The translations under genes and the position numbers were made by a program. The notes beneath the pieces are model-generated. The model did no database searches and had not been told where the DNA came from. It saw nothing but the letters and a program-made list of their open reading frames with translations. From BRH-c25 sp029553855 (GTDB lineage: Bacteria; Bacillota; Clostridia; Lutisporales; Lutisporaceae), in the NCBI GenBank assembly GCA_035375865.1, contig DAOSQO010000009.1:1-26971 (forward strand): DNA of 26,971 bases. The letters run 5' to 3'. Shown here piece by piece: positions 14,380 to 23,381 of the stretch. The stretch's first letter is position 1. Each line of letters begins with the position of its first letter.

Positions 14380-15616
14380 ATACTGAATATCCATGTTTGA
14401 TTTCACAATTTCTGTCAAGTTCATTTTCGGAAGCAGCTATTATTATTGCGCAAGCTGAATCTCCCGTAATATTAATTGTTGTTCTGGCCATGTCAAGTAT
14501 CCTGTCAATTCCGGCAACCAATGCCAGGCCTTCAAGAGGAAGCCCTACAGACTGCAGCACCATAGTCAGCATTATCAATCCCGCTCCCGGTACCCCTGCC
14601 GTGCCTATGGAGGCTAATGTAGCTGTCAATACAATTGTAAACTGCTGTGATATTGTCAGGTCTATCCCAAATACATTAGCTATAAATAGTGCACATACCC
14701 CTTGGTATAAAGCCGTACCATCCATATTAACGGTAGCTCCCAAGGGAAGTACGAAGCTGCATATGCTTTTCGGAACACCCAGATTTTTCTCGGTACATTG
14801 CATATTTACCGGAAGAGCTGCACTGCTGCTGCAAGTTGTAAATGCAATAGCCTGTGCCGGGAAAATCCCTTTAAAAAATTTAATGGGGCTAAATTTCGCG
14901 AATACCGCCAATGTGCCGGAATACACCAATACTGCATGTAAGAAGCAGCCCAAATATACAATGATTATTACACTTAAGAGAGGCAGCAACACTTTTGGCC
15001 CATTGGCAGCCACCACGGGAACAATAAGGGCAAACACTGCATATGGTGCAAAATTCATAATTCCTCCCGTTATTTTATAGGTTGCTTCCGTAAGTGAATC
15101 AAAGAAGTCATACAAAGGTTTACCTTTTTCTCCGAGTACTACAATTCCGCCTCCCAGGATCAGCGCAAACGCGATTATCTGCAGCATATTGCCATCAGCT
15201 AATGCTTTTATTGGATTAGTTGGTATGATATTGAGGAGTGTGTCGACAACCTTTGGTATTTCCTTAGCTTCCGCTGCTTTAGTTTCAGCCGGAATTGTGA
15301 AGCCGGCGCCCACACTGAACATATTAGCTAAAATAAGTCCCAATATTACTGCAAATGCAGTGGTCAAAAGGTAGTATGCCAAAGTTTTTCCGCCGATTCG
15401 CCCCAGCTTCCTGACATCGCCCAAACCACAGGTCCCAACAACCAGAGATGCAAGCACCAATGGCACTATTATCATTTTAATAAGGTTTAGAAATAATGTG
15501 CCAAAAGGTTTGATCCAATGATTGGCTATATCCGGCGAACCTTGAAGCAGAATTCCTGCAAGTATGCCTGCAACCAAGCCGATTAGTATTTTTGTGGATA
15601 ATTGCACCTTTTTCAT
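14378..15616 (-). CDS. Dicarboxylate/acidic amino acid:cation symporter
   Basis: A 412-residue membrane transporter of the DAACS (GltP/DctA, SDF) family that imports glutamate, aspartate or C4-dicarboxylates with Na+ or H+. The first re-entrant hairpin carries the Ser-rich motif TCSSSAALPV (261-270). The NMDGT cation motif is at 297-301. The eighth helix reads LDMARTTINITGD (374-386). Arg378 aligns with the arginine that binds the substrate side-chain carboxylate in GltPh, and Asp375, Asn382 and Asp386 match its ligand and Na+ positions. An acidic substrate is therefore likely. The ATG follows AAGGAGGTG at ideal spacing. I found no convincing promoter. It is a single-gene unit. Confidence 0.95.
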   Translation of the reverse strand: MKKVQLSTKILIGLVAGILAGILLQGSPDIANHWIKPFGTLFLNLIKMIIVPLVLASLVVGTCGLGDVRKLGRIGGKTLAYYLLTTAFAVILGLILANMFSVGAGFTIPAETKAAEAKEIPKVVDTLLNIIPTNPIKALADGNMLQIIAFALILGGGIVVLGEKGKPLYDFFDSLTEATYKITGGIMNFAPYAVFALIVPVVAANGPKVLLPLLSVIIIVYLGCFLHAVLVYSGTLAVFAKFSPIKFFKGIFPAQAIAFTTCSSSAALPVNMQCTEKNLGVPKSICSFVLPLGATVNMDGTALYQGVCALFIANVFGIDLTISQQFTIVLTATLASIGTAGVPGAGLIMLTMVLQSVGLPLEGLALVAGIDRILDMARTTINITGDSACAIIIAASENELDRNCEIKHGYSV

Positions 15617-15703
15617 TTTTACACCTCCTTGTATATTTATATTTAATGCCTTACATTAAAATTACTTTATTTGAAAATTATATTGTCTTGCAAGGCATTT
15701 ATA

Positions 15704-15733
15704 TTGACAAAAGCGCATGTCATACATAATAAT
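15704..15733 (+). promoter_or_regulatory. Candidate promoter of trmB
   Basis: A perfect -35 TTGACA (15704-15709) is followed after 18 bases by AATAAT (15728-15733, 5 of 6). This would start transcription about 55 bases before the trmB ATG. Confidence 0.55.
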
Positions 15734-15795
15734 CATATATGGATAAAGTTAATGTATTTCCGAATTAACCTTACGAAAGATTGGTGGAAAAACAA

Positions 15796-16452
15796 ATGAG
15801 GGTCAGGAACAATCCCAAAGCACTCGGTATAATTCAGCAGTATGACGATATAGTTTTATTCCGGCCGGAGAAGCACAAAGGAAAATGGAAAGAATTTATG
15901 ACCTGGAAAAACGACAGTAAGCCGGATGTGCCGATACATGCGGAACTGGGAATGGGAAGGGGAAAATTCATATCAACAATGGGATTGCTTAATAAAGGTA
16001 TTGGCTTTATCGGAATTGACCTAAGGTATGAGATAATACTTTCTGCTCTGGAAAAGGTGCTCGAAAGGGAACTTCGAAATGTACTGCTTCTGCCTTATAA
16101 CATCCTTAATCTTGGGGATGTATTCGAAATCTCGGAAGTAGACTGCTTCTATATAAATTTCTGTGATCCGTGGCCAAAGGTCAGACATTCCAAAAGAAGG
16201 CTCACTCACAGGCTTTTCCTGGAGAAATACAGAACACTGCTGAAGGATGGGGGCAGAGTAGAGTTCAAAACCGACAGCAGAGAACTTTTCGATTTCTCCA
16301 TAAATGAGTTCAGGGAATCCGGCTTCGAAATCGTCGATTTGACTTACGACCTGCAAAGCGGGAATTACCCCGGAAATATCACCACTGAATATGAAGAGAA
16401 ATTTATCAATAATGGCATCAAGATTAACAGATTAGAGGCGGTGAAACGATAA
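15796..16452 (+). CDS. trmB: tRNA (guanine-N7-)-methyltransferase
   Basis: A 218-residue SAM-dependent enzyme that methylates N7 of G46 in the tRNA variable loop. Motif I is HAELGMGRGKFI (48-59), and FIGIDLRYEI (71-80) forms the SAM-binding acidic strand. The signature CDPWPKVRHSKRRLT (123-137) is almost canonical, followed by FKTDSRELF (157-165) and TTEYEEKF (196-203). The frame is open upstream to a TTG at 15781. The ATG at 15796 is chosen because it gives the family-typical start MRVRNNP and has GGTGGA 8 bases upstream. It is monocistronic, with hairpins downstream. Confidence 0.97.
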   Translation: MRVRNNPKALGIIQQYDDIVLFRPEKHKGKWKEFMTWKNDSKPDVPIHAELGMGRGKFISTMGLLNKGIGFIGIDLRYEIILSALEKVLERELRNVLLLPYNILNLGDVFEISEVDCFYINFCDPWPKVRHSKRRLTHRLFLEKYRTLLKDGGRVEFKTDSRELFDFSINEFRESGFEIVDLTYDLQSGNYPGNITTEYEEKFINNGIKINRLEAVKR

Positions 16453-16453
16453 T

Positions 16454-16473
16454 AAAGCGGCATAAGCCGCTTT
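16454..16473 (+). terminator. Hairpin after trmB
   Basis: AAAGCGGC (16454-16461) and GCCGCTTT (16466-16473) form an 8-bp perfect stem with a 4-base loop, immediately after the trmB stop. The following U tract is poor, so efficiency is uncertain. Confidence 0.55.
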
Positions 16474-16499
16474 GGGTTGAAAGCAGAGTAGCTCATAAA

Positions 16500-16525
16500 T
16501 AGGCAGCCTGTGTATAGGCTGCCTA
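16500..16525. terminator. Bidirectional hairpin between trmB and the glycosidase gene
   Basis: TAGGCAGCCT (16500-16509) and AGGCTGCCTA (16516-16525) form a perfect 10-bp stem with a 6-base loop. On the minus strand TTTAT follows, so it probably ends the convergent glycosidase transcript and backs up the trmB hairpin. Confidence 0.6.
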
Positions 16526-16541
16526 ATAATACACTTCTTTA

Positions 16542-19022
16542 TTACTCCACCCTAAAGGTGTAGCAGTATTCCGGGTTCAACTGATGCCCTATCTTATCCT
16601 TCAGAGTGATTCTTACTTTGTACTCACCCTTGGGCAGTACCTTATCCGGAATGTAGCTTATCCTGCCCGTTTCGGGATCAAAATTCACTTTCACTGCAGC
16701 ATCATTAATATACATTCTTATAGAAGCAGGGTCAATGCCATATCCCTTGTCCGCTGCAATTACACCTATCTCTTGGGGTTTGCTTTCAAGCCCTCCGATC
16801 TCCGGCAGCCTTGATACTATCACAGGATCATAGTAGTCCTTTTCCGGCTTGTATATGGCCATTACATCATCGAAAAATATGCTGCCCACATTTTTTCTTT
16901 CCTCTTCAGTCTCGGCAATATACAACTGTTCAAGGGCTATCGGAAACTTTTCGTTCTCAGGCAGTTCGGTATATACAAACTTCCAGCCTTTCCAATCAAG
17001 GCCCCCCGACTCAGTAAAGTTAAATACCTTTTTCTCTCCCGCCGAGTTTATATATGTCCCCCTAATCCAGTGCCTGCTCGCATCGCCATATACCCAAGCA
17101 CCAAGCTCAATAGGCTTCCCTATTATTTTCACCGGCTCCTTGAAGGAAACATAGGCTGCTGATGTACCTACGGTATTTTCAAAATTGTAGTCAAGCCTCA
17201 ATGAGACCTTGCCTGACCTTACAGGTTCATCCCCCTGGTTGTGTCTCACAGCTGCCGTACTTCTTATGTATTTTGCTCCGACATTATTAAGCATGCCAAA
17301 GTCAGCCACAATAACAGGGGTCCTTCCGATTTTCGCTCCTACTTCTGCTTCAGCAGTTCCTAAAGAAGCGACTATTTTACCTGATATTTCTTTCTTTCCT
17401 GCCGTGAATACTCCCTTTGCATCCACTTTTCCCATCCCATCTGAAACAATCCATTTAACAGCAGACGGGCTTATAATTATTTCTCCGCCATTTTCATCGA
17501 AGGCTTTGACTTGCATCTGTATTTTTTCTTCAGGATCAAGATGCACAAATTCGTTTGCAACTGCAAGGGAGTGCACTTTGTCTACTATTTCAACGGGCAT
17601 GCTGCCTTTTGCATTCCCGTAAACCGCATATATATGGCTTATGCCCGGCTTGCTTCCGGAGGTATAGGTGCCATCCTTCTCTATCTTTGCCGTTTTTGCA
17701 TCAACCCCATATATTACTTTATCTGCGTCCGGAGTTAAAAAGTTATAGTATTTGTCCAGGACATAGAAAGCCGGTTTGATAGAGCTGCCTTTAAATAGCT
17801 TTATATTGGTGTCCGTAAACCTTAATATAGCTGGCTCTGACAAAGGTGCCTCAGAAACAAGCTGTATTGAATTCCCTACGTACCTTTCCCTCCCGTCGGA
17901 AGGGTTATTTGTCAGCTTCGCTGCTGCATCTCCCTGCTTTCTTACAACCATAGTTGTTGATCCCCCGCCGTCAAGGTTAATGGCATCCTTTACACCTTGG
18001 CTTAAAAGGAATTCCGTCATTTCAGGAAGATTCATGCCGTCACTGTATCCGGGCTGTCTGCCGTCAACGGTAACCATGTAAAGCTTATTGTCCTTTATTC
18101 CTATCGCAGTCCTTGGATGCCTTTCCATAGCATCCTTTCTATCCGTAAGCTCGGCGGAAATCTGCCCGTCCTCAAGAAGTCTGGGAGCACCTGAAACGGC
18201 AAATTTCAAGCCTTGCTTGTCAAATTTGACGTGAAAGTTTATCTTTTCCCCTGCAACAGTCCCTGAAAACTGCTTAAAAGCCTCGGCAGGAAGGGAAATT
18301 ACCACTCCATCTGCAGGTATCTCCGTATTTTTTGTGTTCGGTATAACTTTTTCTATTACTCCCGAATAAACCTTGTCGGCTTTCAAAGGTAATTCAACAT
18401 CTTTCAGTACGATATCGGTTCCGGCGACTGTATTCAACGTTGTTTTTCCAAAAGAAGGCGTATATATTACTGCTTGATCGGCCCATCTGAGTTTGTTCAC
18501 TGAAATAACCGGAATTCGGATGCTTTTATATACTATAACCCCATCCATATTCAGGACATCGATAAAACAATTGTCCTCTTCAGTAATTCCAAGTACCGTT
18601 GAAGTCTTTGCCGCTGTCTTTATTTCACCATCTATAATACTGGTGCCGTAGCTAAGCCCCTTTATTGTTGTCATATCGAAGAAATCGCCGTTAACTGCAC
18701 CTATGACTCTTCTGTTTTCATCCGATTTCTGCATCGCCTGGTAAGACACGGGCTTATTGACAATGCTGCTTCCCCCATCGGCAACTTCTACCTTGAGATA
18801 CTGTTCATCGAATCTGCACTCTACCATGTTGACCATAAAGCTGCCGCCAGATGTAATATAATTCATATTTCTATAATATGTACCCGGTCCTATATGCTGC
18901 CCATTCTCAATCAGCCTGACCGCTTCCCGGGAATATACCGCTCCCGGAAACACCGTGGAAGCTATTATTATTAAGGCCAATACCTTAGCAAAAAATCTGT
19001 TTCTTAAATTAATACTTCTCAT
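16542..19022 (-). CDS. Secreted phosphodiester glycosidase-domain protein
   Basis: An 826-residue exported protein. A signal peptide (about 1-31, hydrophobic core AKVLALIIIAS) is followed by a phosphodiester glycosidase (NAGPA/DUF2233) domain at about 105-392. This domain shows AVNGDFFD (109-116), HPRTAIGI (302-309), DGRQPGYSDGM (320-330) and the catalytic-site loop NLDGGGSTTM (349-358). Bacterial members such as B. subtilis YoqW-like proteins and human NAGPA act on sugar phosphodiesters; the substrate here is unknown. The rest looks like a bacterial Ig-like segment (about 395-570), a carbohydrate-binding-like domain (about 575-735) and a C-terminal Ig-like module. The ATG at 19022 (after GAGGT) gives a proper signal peptide; the longer frame starts at a TTG with no site. 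Teichoic acid or exopolysaccharide processing is possible. Confidence 0.88.
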   Translation of the reverse strand: MRSINLRNRFFAKVLALIIIASTVFPGAVYSREAVRLIENGQHIGPGTYYRNMNYITSGGSFMVNMVECRFDEQYLKVEVADGGSSIVNKPVSYQAMQKSDENRRVIGAVNGDFFDMTTIKGLSYGTSIIDGEIKTAAKTSTVLGITEEDNCFIDVLNMDGVIVYKSIRIPVISVNKLRWADQAVIYTPSFGKTTLNTVAGTDIVLKDVELPLKADKVYSGVIEKVIPNTKNTEIPADGVVISLPAEAFKQFSGTVAGEKINFHVKFDKQGLKFAVSGAPRLLEDGQISAELTDRKDAMERHPRTAIGIKDNKLYMVTVDGRQPGYSDGMNLPEMTEFLLSQGVKDAINLDGGGSTTMVVRKQGDAAAKLTNNPSDGRERYVGNSIQLVSEAPLSEPAILRFTDTNIKLFKGSSIKPAFYVLDKYYNFLTPDADKVIYGVDAKTAKIEKDGTYTSGSKPGISHIYAVYGNAKGSMPVEIVDKVHSLAVANEFVHLDPEEKIQMQVKAFDENGGEIIISPSAVKWIVSDGMGKVDAKGVFTAGKKEISGKIVASLGTAEAEVGAKIGRTPVIVADFGMLNNVGAKYIRSTAAVRHNQGDEPVRSGKVSLRLDYNFENTVGTSAAYVSFKEPVKIIGKPIELGAWVYGDASRHWIRGTYINSAGEKKVFNFTESGGLDWKGWKFVYTELPENEKFPIALEQLYIAETEEERKNVGSIFFDDVMAIYKPEKDYYDPVIVSRLPEIGGLESKPQEIGVIAADKGYGIDPASIRMYINDAAVKVNFDPETGRISYIPDKVLPKGEYKVRITLKDKIGHQLNPEYCYTFRVE

Positions 19023-19127
19023 AATTATTACCTCATTTACCGATATTTCTGTTGCCTCCAATACTCTAATACATTTAAGACGTTGAAAACAGCCCTAAGG
19101 TTCCACGGGTACGTTATTAAAGTACAT

Positions 19128-19156
19128 AAAAATGGGCTAACGTAGTGTCAGCCCAT
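19128..19156 (-). terminator. Terminator of the Na+/phosphate cotransporter gene
   Basis: On the minus strand TGGGCTGAC pairs with GTTAGCCCA (9 bp with one G-U pair) around a 5-base loop, followed by TTTTT. It begins a few bases after the stop codon at 19159. Confidence 0.85.
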
Positions 19157-19158
19157 CC

Positions 19159-20814
19159 TTAGCATTTCTCAGGCATTATTTCTGTCTTTCTGTCAAGCTT
19201 GGGCCCCGGCTTGCCGATAACCCTGACAACATCTGCAACATTTACACAATGGTCGCTGATTCTTTCGAGATTAGTCAATATTTCCAGGAACAGTACTCCC
19301 GCACTGATATTGCATTCCCCTTTGTTGAGCCTTTTTATGTGGCTTTCTCTGAACCTGTCTCTAAGCTCATCAACCTTTTTCTCATATATGTCAACCAATT
19401 CGACATAATAATTATCTTCGCCGCTGAAAGCTATGAATGCATTTTCTATTGCTTTTTCGACGTCCTCATAAATCTCTTTTAACTCTTCAATTGCATAATT
19501 GGAGAAAGTGATTTTGTTATCTAATTTATATTGAGCTATTTCTGCAATATTCTCCGCGTGGTCGCCGATTCTCTCAACATCATGGGTGGTGTTAAAAAAC
19601 ATTCCGACCTTTTTCAGCTGCTCCTCACCTAAAGCCAGGTTGGATACTGCCTGCAAATATTCACTGATTCGTTTCTCCAGCTCATCTATAACTCTCTCGT
19701 TATTATAAATATCATCTATAATCTTTTCATCGCCATCTAAAATTGCTATCATGCTTTTTTGTACATTACATCTTGCAATTTCACCCATTCTGATAATTTC
19801 TTTTACAATTTGTCCGACAGCGATGGAAGGGGTTTCCAAAATTCTCTTATCAAGATATTTTAGTGTAAATTTATCATATACATCCTCACCAGGTATAACC
19901 TTGCTCACAAACGTTATCAGCATTGTGGAAAACGGCAGCAGAATTATTGTATTTGCTATATTAAAGAGAGTATGCGCATTTGCAATCTGCCTTGCAGGTT
20001 CTGCAGCAGTTATTACCACAATTGAGGTTACAGGTTTTAATATAATCATAAATATTACAGTACCAATAATCTTAATAATTATATGAAGCACTGCAGCTCT
20101 CTTAGCCGTTAAGCCCGTACCTATGCTTGCAATAAGTGCTGTAGTGCAGGAGCCGATATTATCGCCAAACAATATTGGAAGTGCTGCTTCTATGGGAACC
20201 AGACCCTGCATAGCCAAAACCTGAAGAACGCCAATGGTTGCACTGCTGCTTTGAACTACCACTGTCAGCAGTATACCGGCAAGAACTCCTAAAAAGGGAT
20301 TGTCCTTCAAACTCACCATAAATTGTCTGAAAGCAGGCATATCGCCCAGAGGTCTCATAGCATCGCTCATCATATACATGCCCATGAACAATATACCAAA
20401 GCCCATGATTATTTCCCCTACCTGCTTGCGCGACCTTTTTCCGGGGAGAAGTACCAGCAGGGTACCAATGATAATAGCATAGGGAATAATATTTTTGAAG
20501 TTAAAGGCAATTATCTGTGCGGTCATTGTAGTTCCTATATTTGCCCCCATTATGACTCCTACTGCTTGGGAGAGATTCATTATCCCCGCATTGACCAAAC
20601 CTACAACCATTACGGTGGTAGCACCGCTGCTCTGTATGACTGCAGTAATTGCTGTACCTACTATAACGCCTAGAACTCTGTTCGTCGTGAGAATCTCAAG
20701 CAGCCTTTTCAGCCTGTCCCCTGCGAGTTTTTGCAGAGCATCCGACATTATATGCATACCATACAAAAAAAGGCCCAAACCGGCAAATAAAGTGACAATC
20801 ATGTTAAAACCCAA
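19159..20814 (-). CDS. Na+/phosphate cotransporter with PhoU-like domain
   Basis: A 551-residue protein of the NptA/YjbB (Na/Pi cotransporter, PF02690) family. The membrane part (about 1-315) has two inverted repeats, each with the signature QSS motif: VIQSSGATTVMV near residue 60 and VVQSSSATIGVL near 190. The paired loops GANIGTT and GDNIGSC are also present. The C-terminal 200 residues are helical and PhoU-like, with NTTHDVERIGDHAENIAE and a second LERISDHCVNVADV. That domain normally gates or senses phosphate transport. The start is TTG at 20814, six bases after GGGGGTG. An ATG four codons later is possible but badly spaced from the site. Direction (uptake or efflux) cannot be decided. 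Confidence 0.93.
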   Translation of the reverse strand: MGFNMIVTLFAGLGLFLYGMHIMSDALQKLAGDRLKRLLEILTTNRVLGVIVGTAITAVIQSSGATTVMVVGLVNAGIMNLSQAVGVIMGANIGTTMTAQIIAFNFKNIIPYAIIIGTLLVLLPGKRSRKQVGEIIMGFGILFMGMYMMSDAMRPLGDMPAFRQFMVSLKDNPFLGVLAGILLTVVVQSSSATIGVLQVLAMQGLVPIEAALPILFGDNIGSCTTALIASIGTGLTAKRAAVLHIIIKIIGTVIFMIILKPVTSIVVITAAEPARQIANAHTLFNIANTIILLPFSTMLITFVSKVIPGEDVYDKFTLKYLDKRILETPSIAVGQIVKEIIRMGEIARCNVQKSMIAILDGDEKIIDDIYNNERVIDELEKRISEYLQAVSNLALGEEQLKKVGMFFNTTHDVERIGDHAENIAEIAQYKLDNKITFSNYAIEELKEIYEDVEKAIENAFIAFSGEDNYYVELVDIYEKKVDELRDRFRESHIKRLNKGECNISAGVLFLEILTNLERISDHCVNVADVVRVIGKPGPKLDRKTEIMPEKC

Positions 20815-20925
20815 AGTCGCACCCCCATATCATAATAATTGTAATGTCCAAATAGCCTATTCGTATCCCTGCCCGACATAAAATGCTATAAAAGAATAAA
20901 ATTATACAAACATGGACTCAATCTA

Positions 20926-20955
20926 ATTATACAGATATGATTGCCCTTTAATCAA
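20926..20955 (-). promoter_or_regulatory. Candidate promoter of the Na+/phosphate cotransporter gene
   Basis: On the minus strand TTGATT (20950-20955) and TATAAT (20926-20931) are separated by 18 bases. It begins right after the T tract of the arginine operon terminator, so the cotransporter gene has its own promoter with a leader of about 105 bases. Confidence 0.55.
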
Positions 20956-20956
20956 C

Positions 20957-20993
20957 TAAAAAAAAATTGGTTTATATTTCTATAAACCAATTT
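20957..20993 (-). terminator. Terminator of the arginine operon
   Basis: A perfect 13-bp stem (20981-20993 with 20964-20976 on the minus strand) is capped by a GAAA tetraloop and followed by about eight T. The TAG stop codon of the argC-like gene (20980-20982) lies at the loop of this hairpin, so the terminator is built from the last coding bases. Confidence 0.92.
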
Positions 20994-21960
20994 CACTGTC
21001 AATACCGCACATGAGATTCATTGTCTGAATCGCTTGACTCGCAGCTCCTTTTACCGCATCATCAAGAATAGTTGTCACAGTTATATTTCCATTGTCCTTA
21101 TTTATTGATGCTTTTATTTTGCAGAGGCATTCTTCCAAGCCGTTTCTTCCTTCAATTATAGTATCGTTGCTGCAAACTTCAATAAACGGACTATGCTTGT
21201 AGAAGTCCCCGTAAATATCTGAGATACTGTTTCCGCACAAGTCTGTATTGGGGTTGACCTTTATTGTTGTGGTAATCCCCTTAAACCCTGGAATTATATA
21301 TGCTGCATATGAAACAGAAACCTTCCTGCCGAACAGTGCATGCATTTGATCATTTACTTCTTCAGCGTAACCATTGCTGTCCATTTTATATATTTTTGAC
21401 CCGCCGTTAACGGTCATGTCCGTTTCTGAAATCTTGTCGTACCTCCCGAGACTTGTAATCCCTGATCTTGACTCAATAATTGCAGTATCTGCATCTGCAA
21501 GGTTACTTGCAGCCAGAGGTGCCAGCCCCAATAATATGCCGGCGCATCTGCTGCTCGGATTTGCCGCTATAGGAGCGGTTTTCATCTTATTCTTATAAAG
21601 CTCGGGCAATCCATATACCGAACCCGGGTATACACCGCAGACCCTTCCTTCCGAACTGCATCCAAAATATGCATTGCTTATGTCTATAGCCCTCTTCCCA
21701 TAAGAAAGTGCTTTTGAATATATATCTTCTGCCATGGCGCCTGACAGGCCGTTAAAAATAATGTCTGACTTTTTTACTGCATTCACTATTTTTCGATATC
21801 CGGGCTTTGTATCATAGCTTCCGCACATATATTCTTCGGCACCACAAATCTCCTGCGGATCCATCATGGTGCTTATCTGCGCTTCAGGATGCCCTGCAAT
21901 CAGTTTTGAAAGCGTTTCTCTGAAGTTTCCTTTTGGTCCCAAAATTCCAACCCAAATCAT
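20980..21960 (-). CDS. ArgC-family protein lacking the usual catalytic residues
   Basis: A 326-residue protein clearly related to N-acetyl-gamma-glutamyl-phosphate reductase (ArgC), which reduces the acyl phosphate in step three of arginine synthesis. Family segments are VYGLPELYKNKM (115-126), LLGLAPL (143-149) and the C-terminal DDAVKGAASQAIQTMNLMCG (300-319). Key sites are altered. The active-site NPGCYPT appears as NPSSRCA (134-140), with Ser137 where Cys is expected and a Cys two places later. The GGHRHTPEI region reads DSNGYAEEV (194-202), losing both histidines. The nucleotide loop GATGYTG reads GPKGNFR (8-14), and DLSADFR reads DISNAYF. Alignment is gapless around these sites. It is the last gene of argG-argH-argC. 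It may be inactive, regulatory or catalytically changed. The ATG follows GGAGGAAAG, 23 bases after argH. Confidence 0.88.
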   Translation of the reverse strand: MIWVGILGPKGNFRETLSKLIAGHPEAQISTMMDPQEICGAEEYMCGSYDTKPGYRKIVNAVKKSDIIFNGLSGAMAEDIYSKALSYGKRAIDISNAYFGCSSEGRVCGVYPGSVYGLPELYKNKMKTAPIAANPSSRCAGILLGLAPLAASNLADADTAIIESRSGITSLGRYDKISETDMTVNGGSKIYKMDSNGYAEEVNDQMHALFGRKVSVSYAAYIIPGFKGITTTIKVNPNTDLCGNSISDIYGDFYKHSPFIEVCSNDTIIEGRNGLEECLCKIKASINKDNGNITVTTILDDAVKGAASQAIQTMNLMCGIDSEIGL

Positions 21961-21983
21961 GAATTCTTTCCTCCATGCCTGCT

Positions 21984-23381
21984 TTATTTATTAATAAGAG
22001 TTTCTGCAAAATGCTTTATGAATTCCCGTCCGCATAGTACGGCTTCAGTTACCCGCTTTGCGGAAGGGCCTCCTTCAGTATTCCTTCTTCCCAAACATAC
22101 TTCAGGTTTTAAAAACTCAAATACTTCTTCTTCTATACAGGGGGCAAAGCTTTTAAAATCGTCCAAAGAAAGATCTGTCAGTTCCTTATTTCGGGTAATA
22201 CAGCTACTCACAATTTTCCCGGATATCTCATGGGCATCCCTGAAGGCCAACCCTTTTTTTACCAGGTAATCAGCTAAATCGGTAGCATTCAAAAACCCGC
22301 CCCTGAGATTACTTTTTATTCTATCTTTATTTATAGTCATAGATGACAGCATTGGAATAAAAACGGAAATACAAGACTTTAATGTATCCCCCGCATCAAA
22401 TACCGGTTCCTTATCCTCCTGCAAATCCTTGTTATAAGATAGCGGCAGGCCTTTCACTACAGTAAGCAGGCATATCAGATCCCCATATACTCTGCCGGTC
22501 TTTCCTCTTATAAGCTCTGCAATATCAGGGTTTTTTTTCTGGGGCATAATGCTGCTGCCGGTACTATAACCATCATCCATTTCTATGTATCCGAACTCTT
22601 CGGTGTTCCATATGACCAGTTCTTCGCAAAAACGGCTAAGGTGCATCATCCCAAAAGCACAGCAACTGATAAATTCAATAGCAAAATCCCTGTCTGACAC
22701 TGCATCAACAGAATTAAGTGAAGTATCTGAAAATCCCAGAATATCTGCAACCATTTTTCTGTCTATTGGATAAGTAGTTCCTGCAAGAGCACAGCTTCCC
22801 AAAGGCATTACATCTATCCTCTTCAAACAGTCTGTGAACCTGCCCATGTCGCGTTTGAACATTTCAAAGTAGGCCATAAAATGATGCCCCAGACTAATTG
22901 GCTGGGCCTTCTGCATATGCGTATAACCAGGCATTATAGTGTTTGTATTCTCTGCTGCAATATTAAGAAGCAATGTTTCCAGTTCAATAAACATCTTCAA
23001 TATCCTATGTATCTCTTCCTTGAGAAACATCCTAAGGTCCAAAGCCACCTGGTCATTCCTGCTTCTTGCCGTATGAAGCTTTTTACCTGTTTCGCCCAGC
23101 TTTTCGATAAGCAGCTTTTCTATATTCATATGAATATCTTCCGCATCATTTTCAAGCTCTGTGCTGCTCGATTCAAGCTCCAGTCTTATTTCCTCCAGGG
23201 CATTTATGATATCCGCCGCTTCTGCAGCACTGATAATTCCGCATTCTCCAAGCATAAAGGCATGAGCTTTGCTTCCCTCGATATCCTGAAGATAAAGCCT
23301 TGAGTCAACCGAAATCGAAGCGTTGAAGTCCTCGGCGGGTTTCGCAGTATCCTTACTGTACCTTCCTCCCCAAAGTTTCAT
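21984..23381 (-). CDS. argH: Argininosuccinate lyase
   Basis: A 465-residue cytosolic enzyme of the fumarase/aspartase superfamily that splits argininosuccinate into arginine and fumarate, the last step of arginine synthesis. It begins MKLWGGRYSK, as expected. It carries HTARSRNDQ (103-111), PGYTHMQKAQP (151-161, with the catalytic His) and the signature loop GSSIMPQKKNPD (275-286, with the catalytic Ser). Length is normal. The ATG directly follows the argG stop (TAAATG), and AAGGAAG within the end of argG serves as ribosome binding site, so translation is coupled. All catalytic residues are intact. Confidence 0.98.
   Translation of the reverse strand: MKLWGGRYSKDTAKPAEDFNASISVDSRLYLQDIEGSKAHAFMLGECGIISAAEAADIINALEEIRLELESSSTELENDAEDIHMNIEKLLIEKLGETGKKLHTARSRNDQVALDLRMFLKEEIHRILKMFIELETLLLNIAAENTNTIMPGYTHMQKAQPISLGHHFMAYFEMFKRDMGRFTDCLKRIDVMPLGSCALAGTTYPIDRKMVADILGFSDTSLNSVDAVSDRDFAIEFISCCAFGMMHLSRFCEELVIWNTEEFGYIEMDDGYSTGSSIMPQKKNPDIAELIRGKTGRVYGDLICLLTVVKGLPLSYNKDLQEDKEPVFDAGDTLKSCISVFIPMLSSMTINKDRIKSNLRGGFLNATDLADYLVKKGLAFRDAHEISGKIVSSCITRNKELTDLSLDDFKSFAPCIEEEVFEFLKPEVCLGRRNTEGGPSAKRVTEAVLCGREFIKHFAETLINK

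Noticed and set aside
14397..15080. Plus-strand ORF of 227 codons opposite the symporter
   Set aside because: The symporter carries all family motifs; the antisense frame has none and lacks a start signal.
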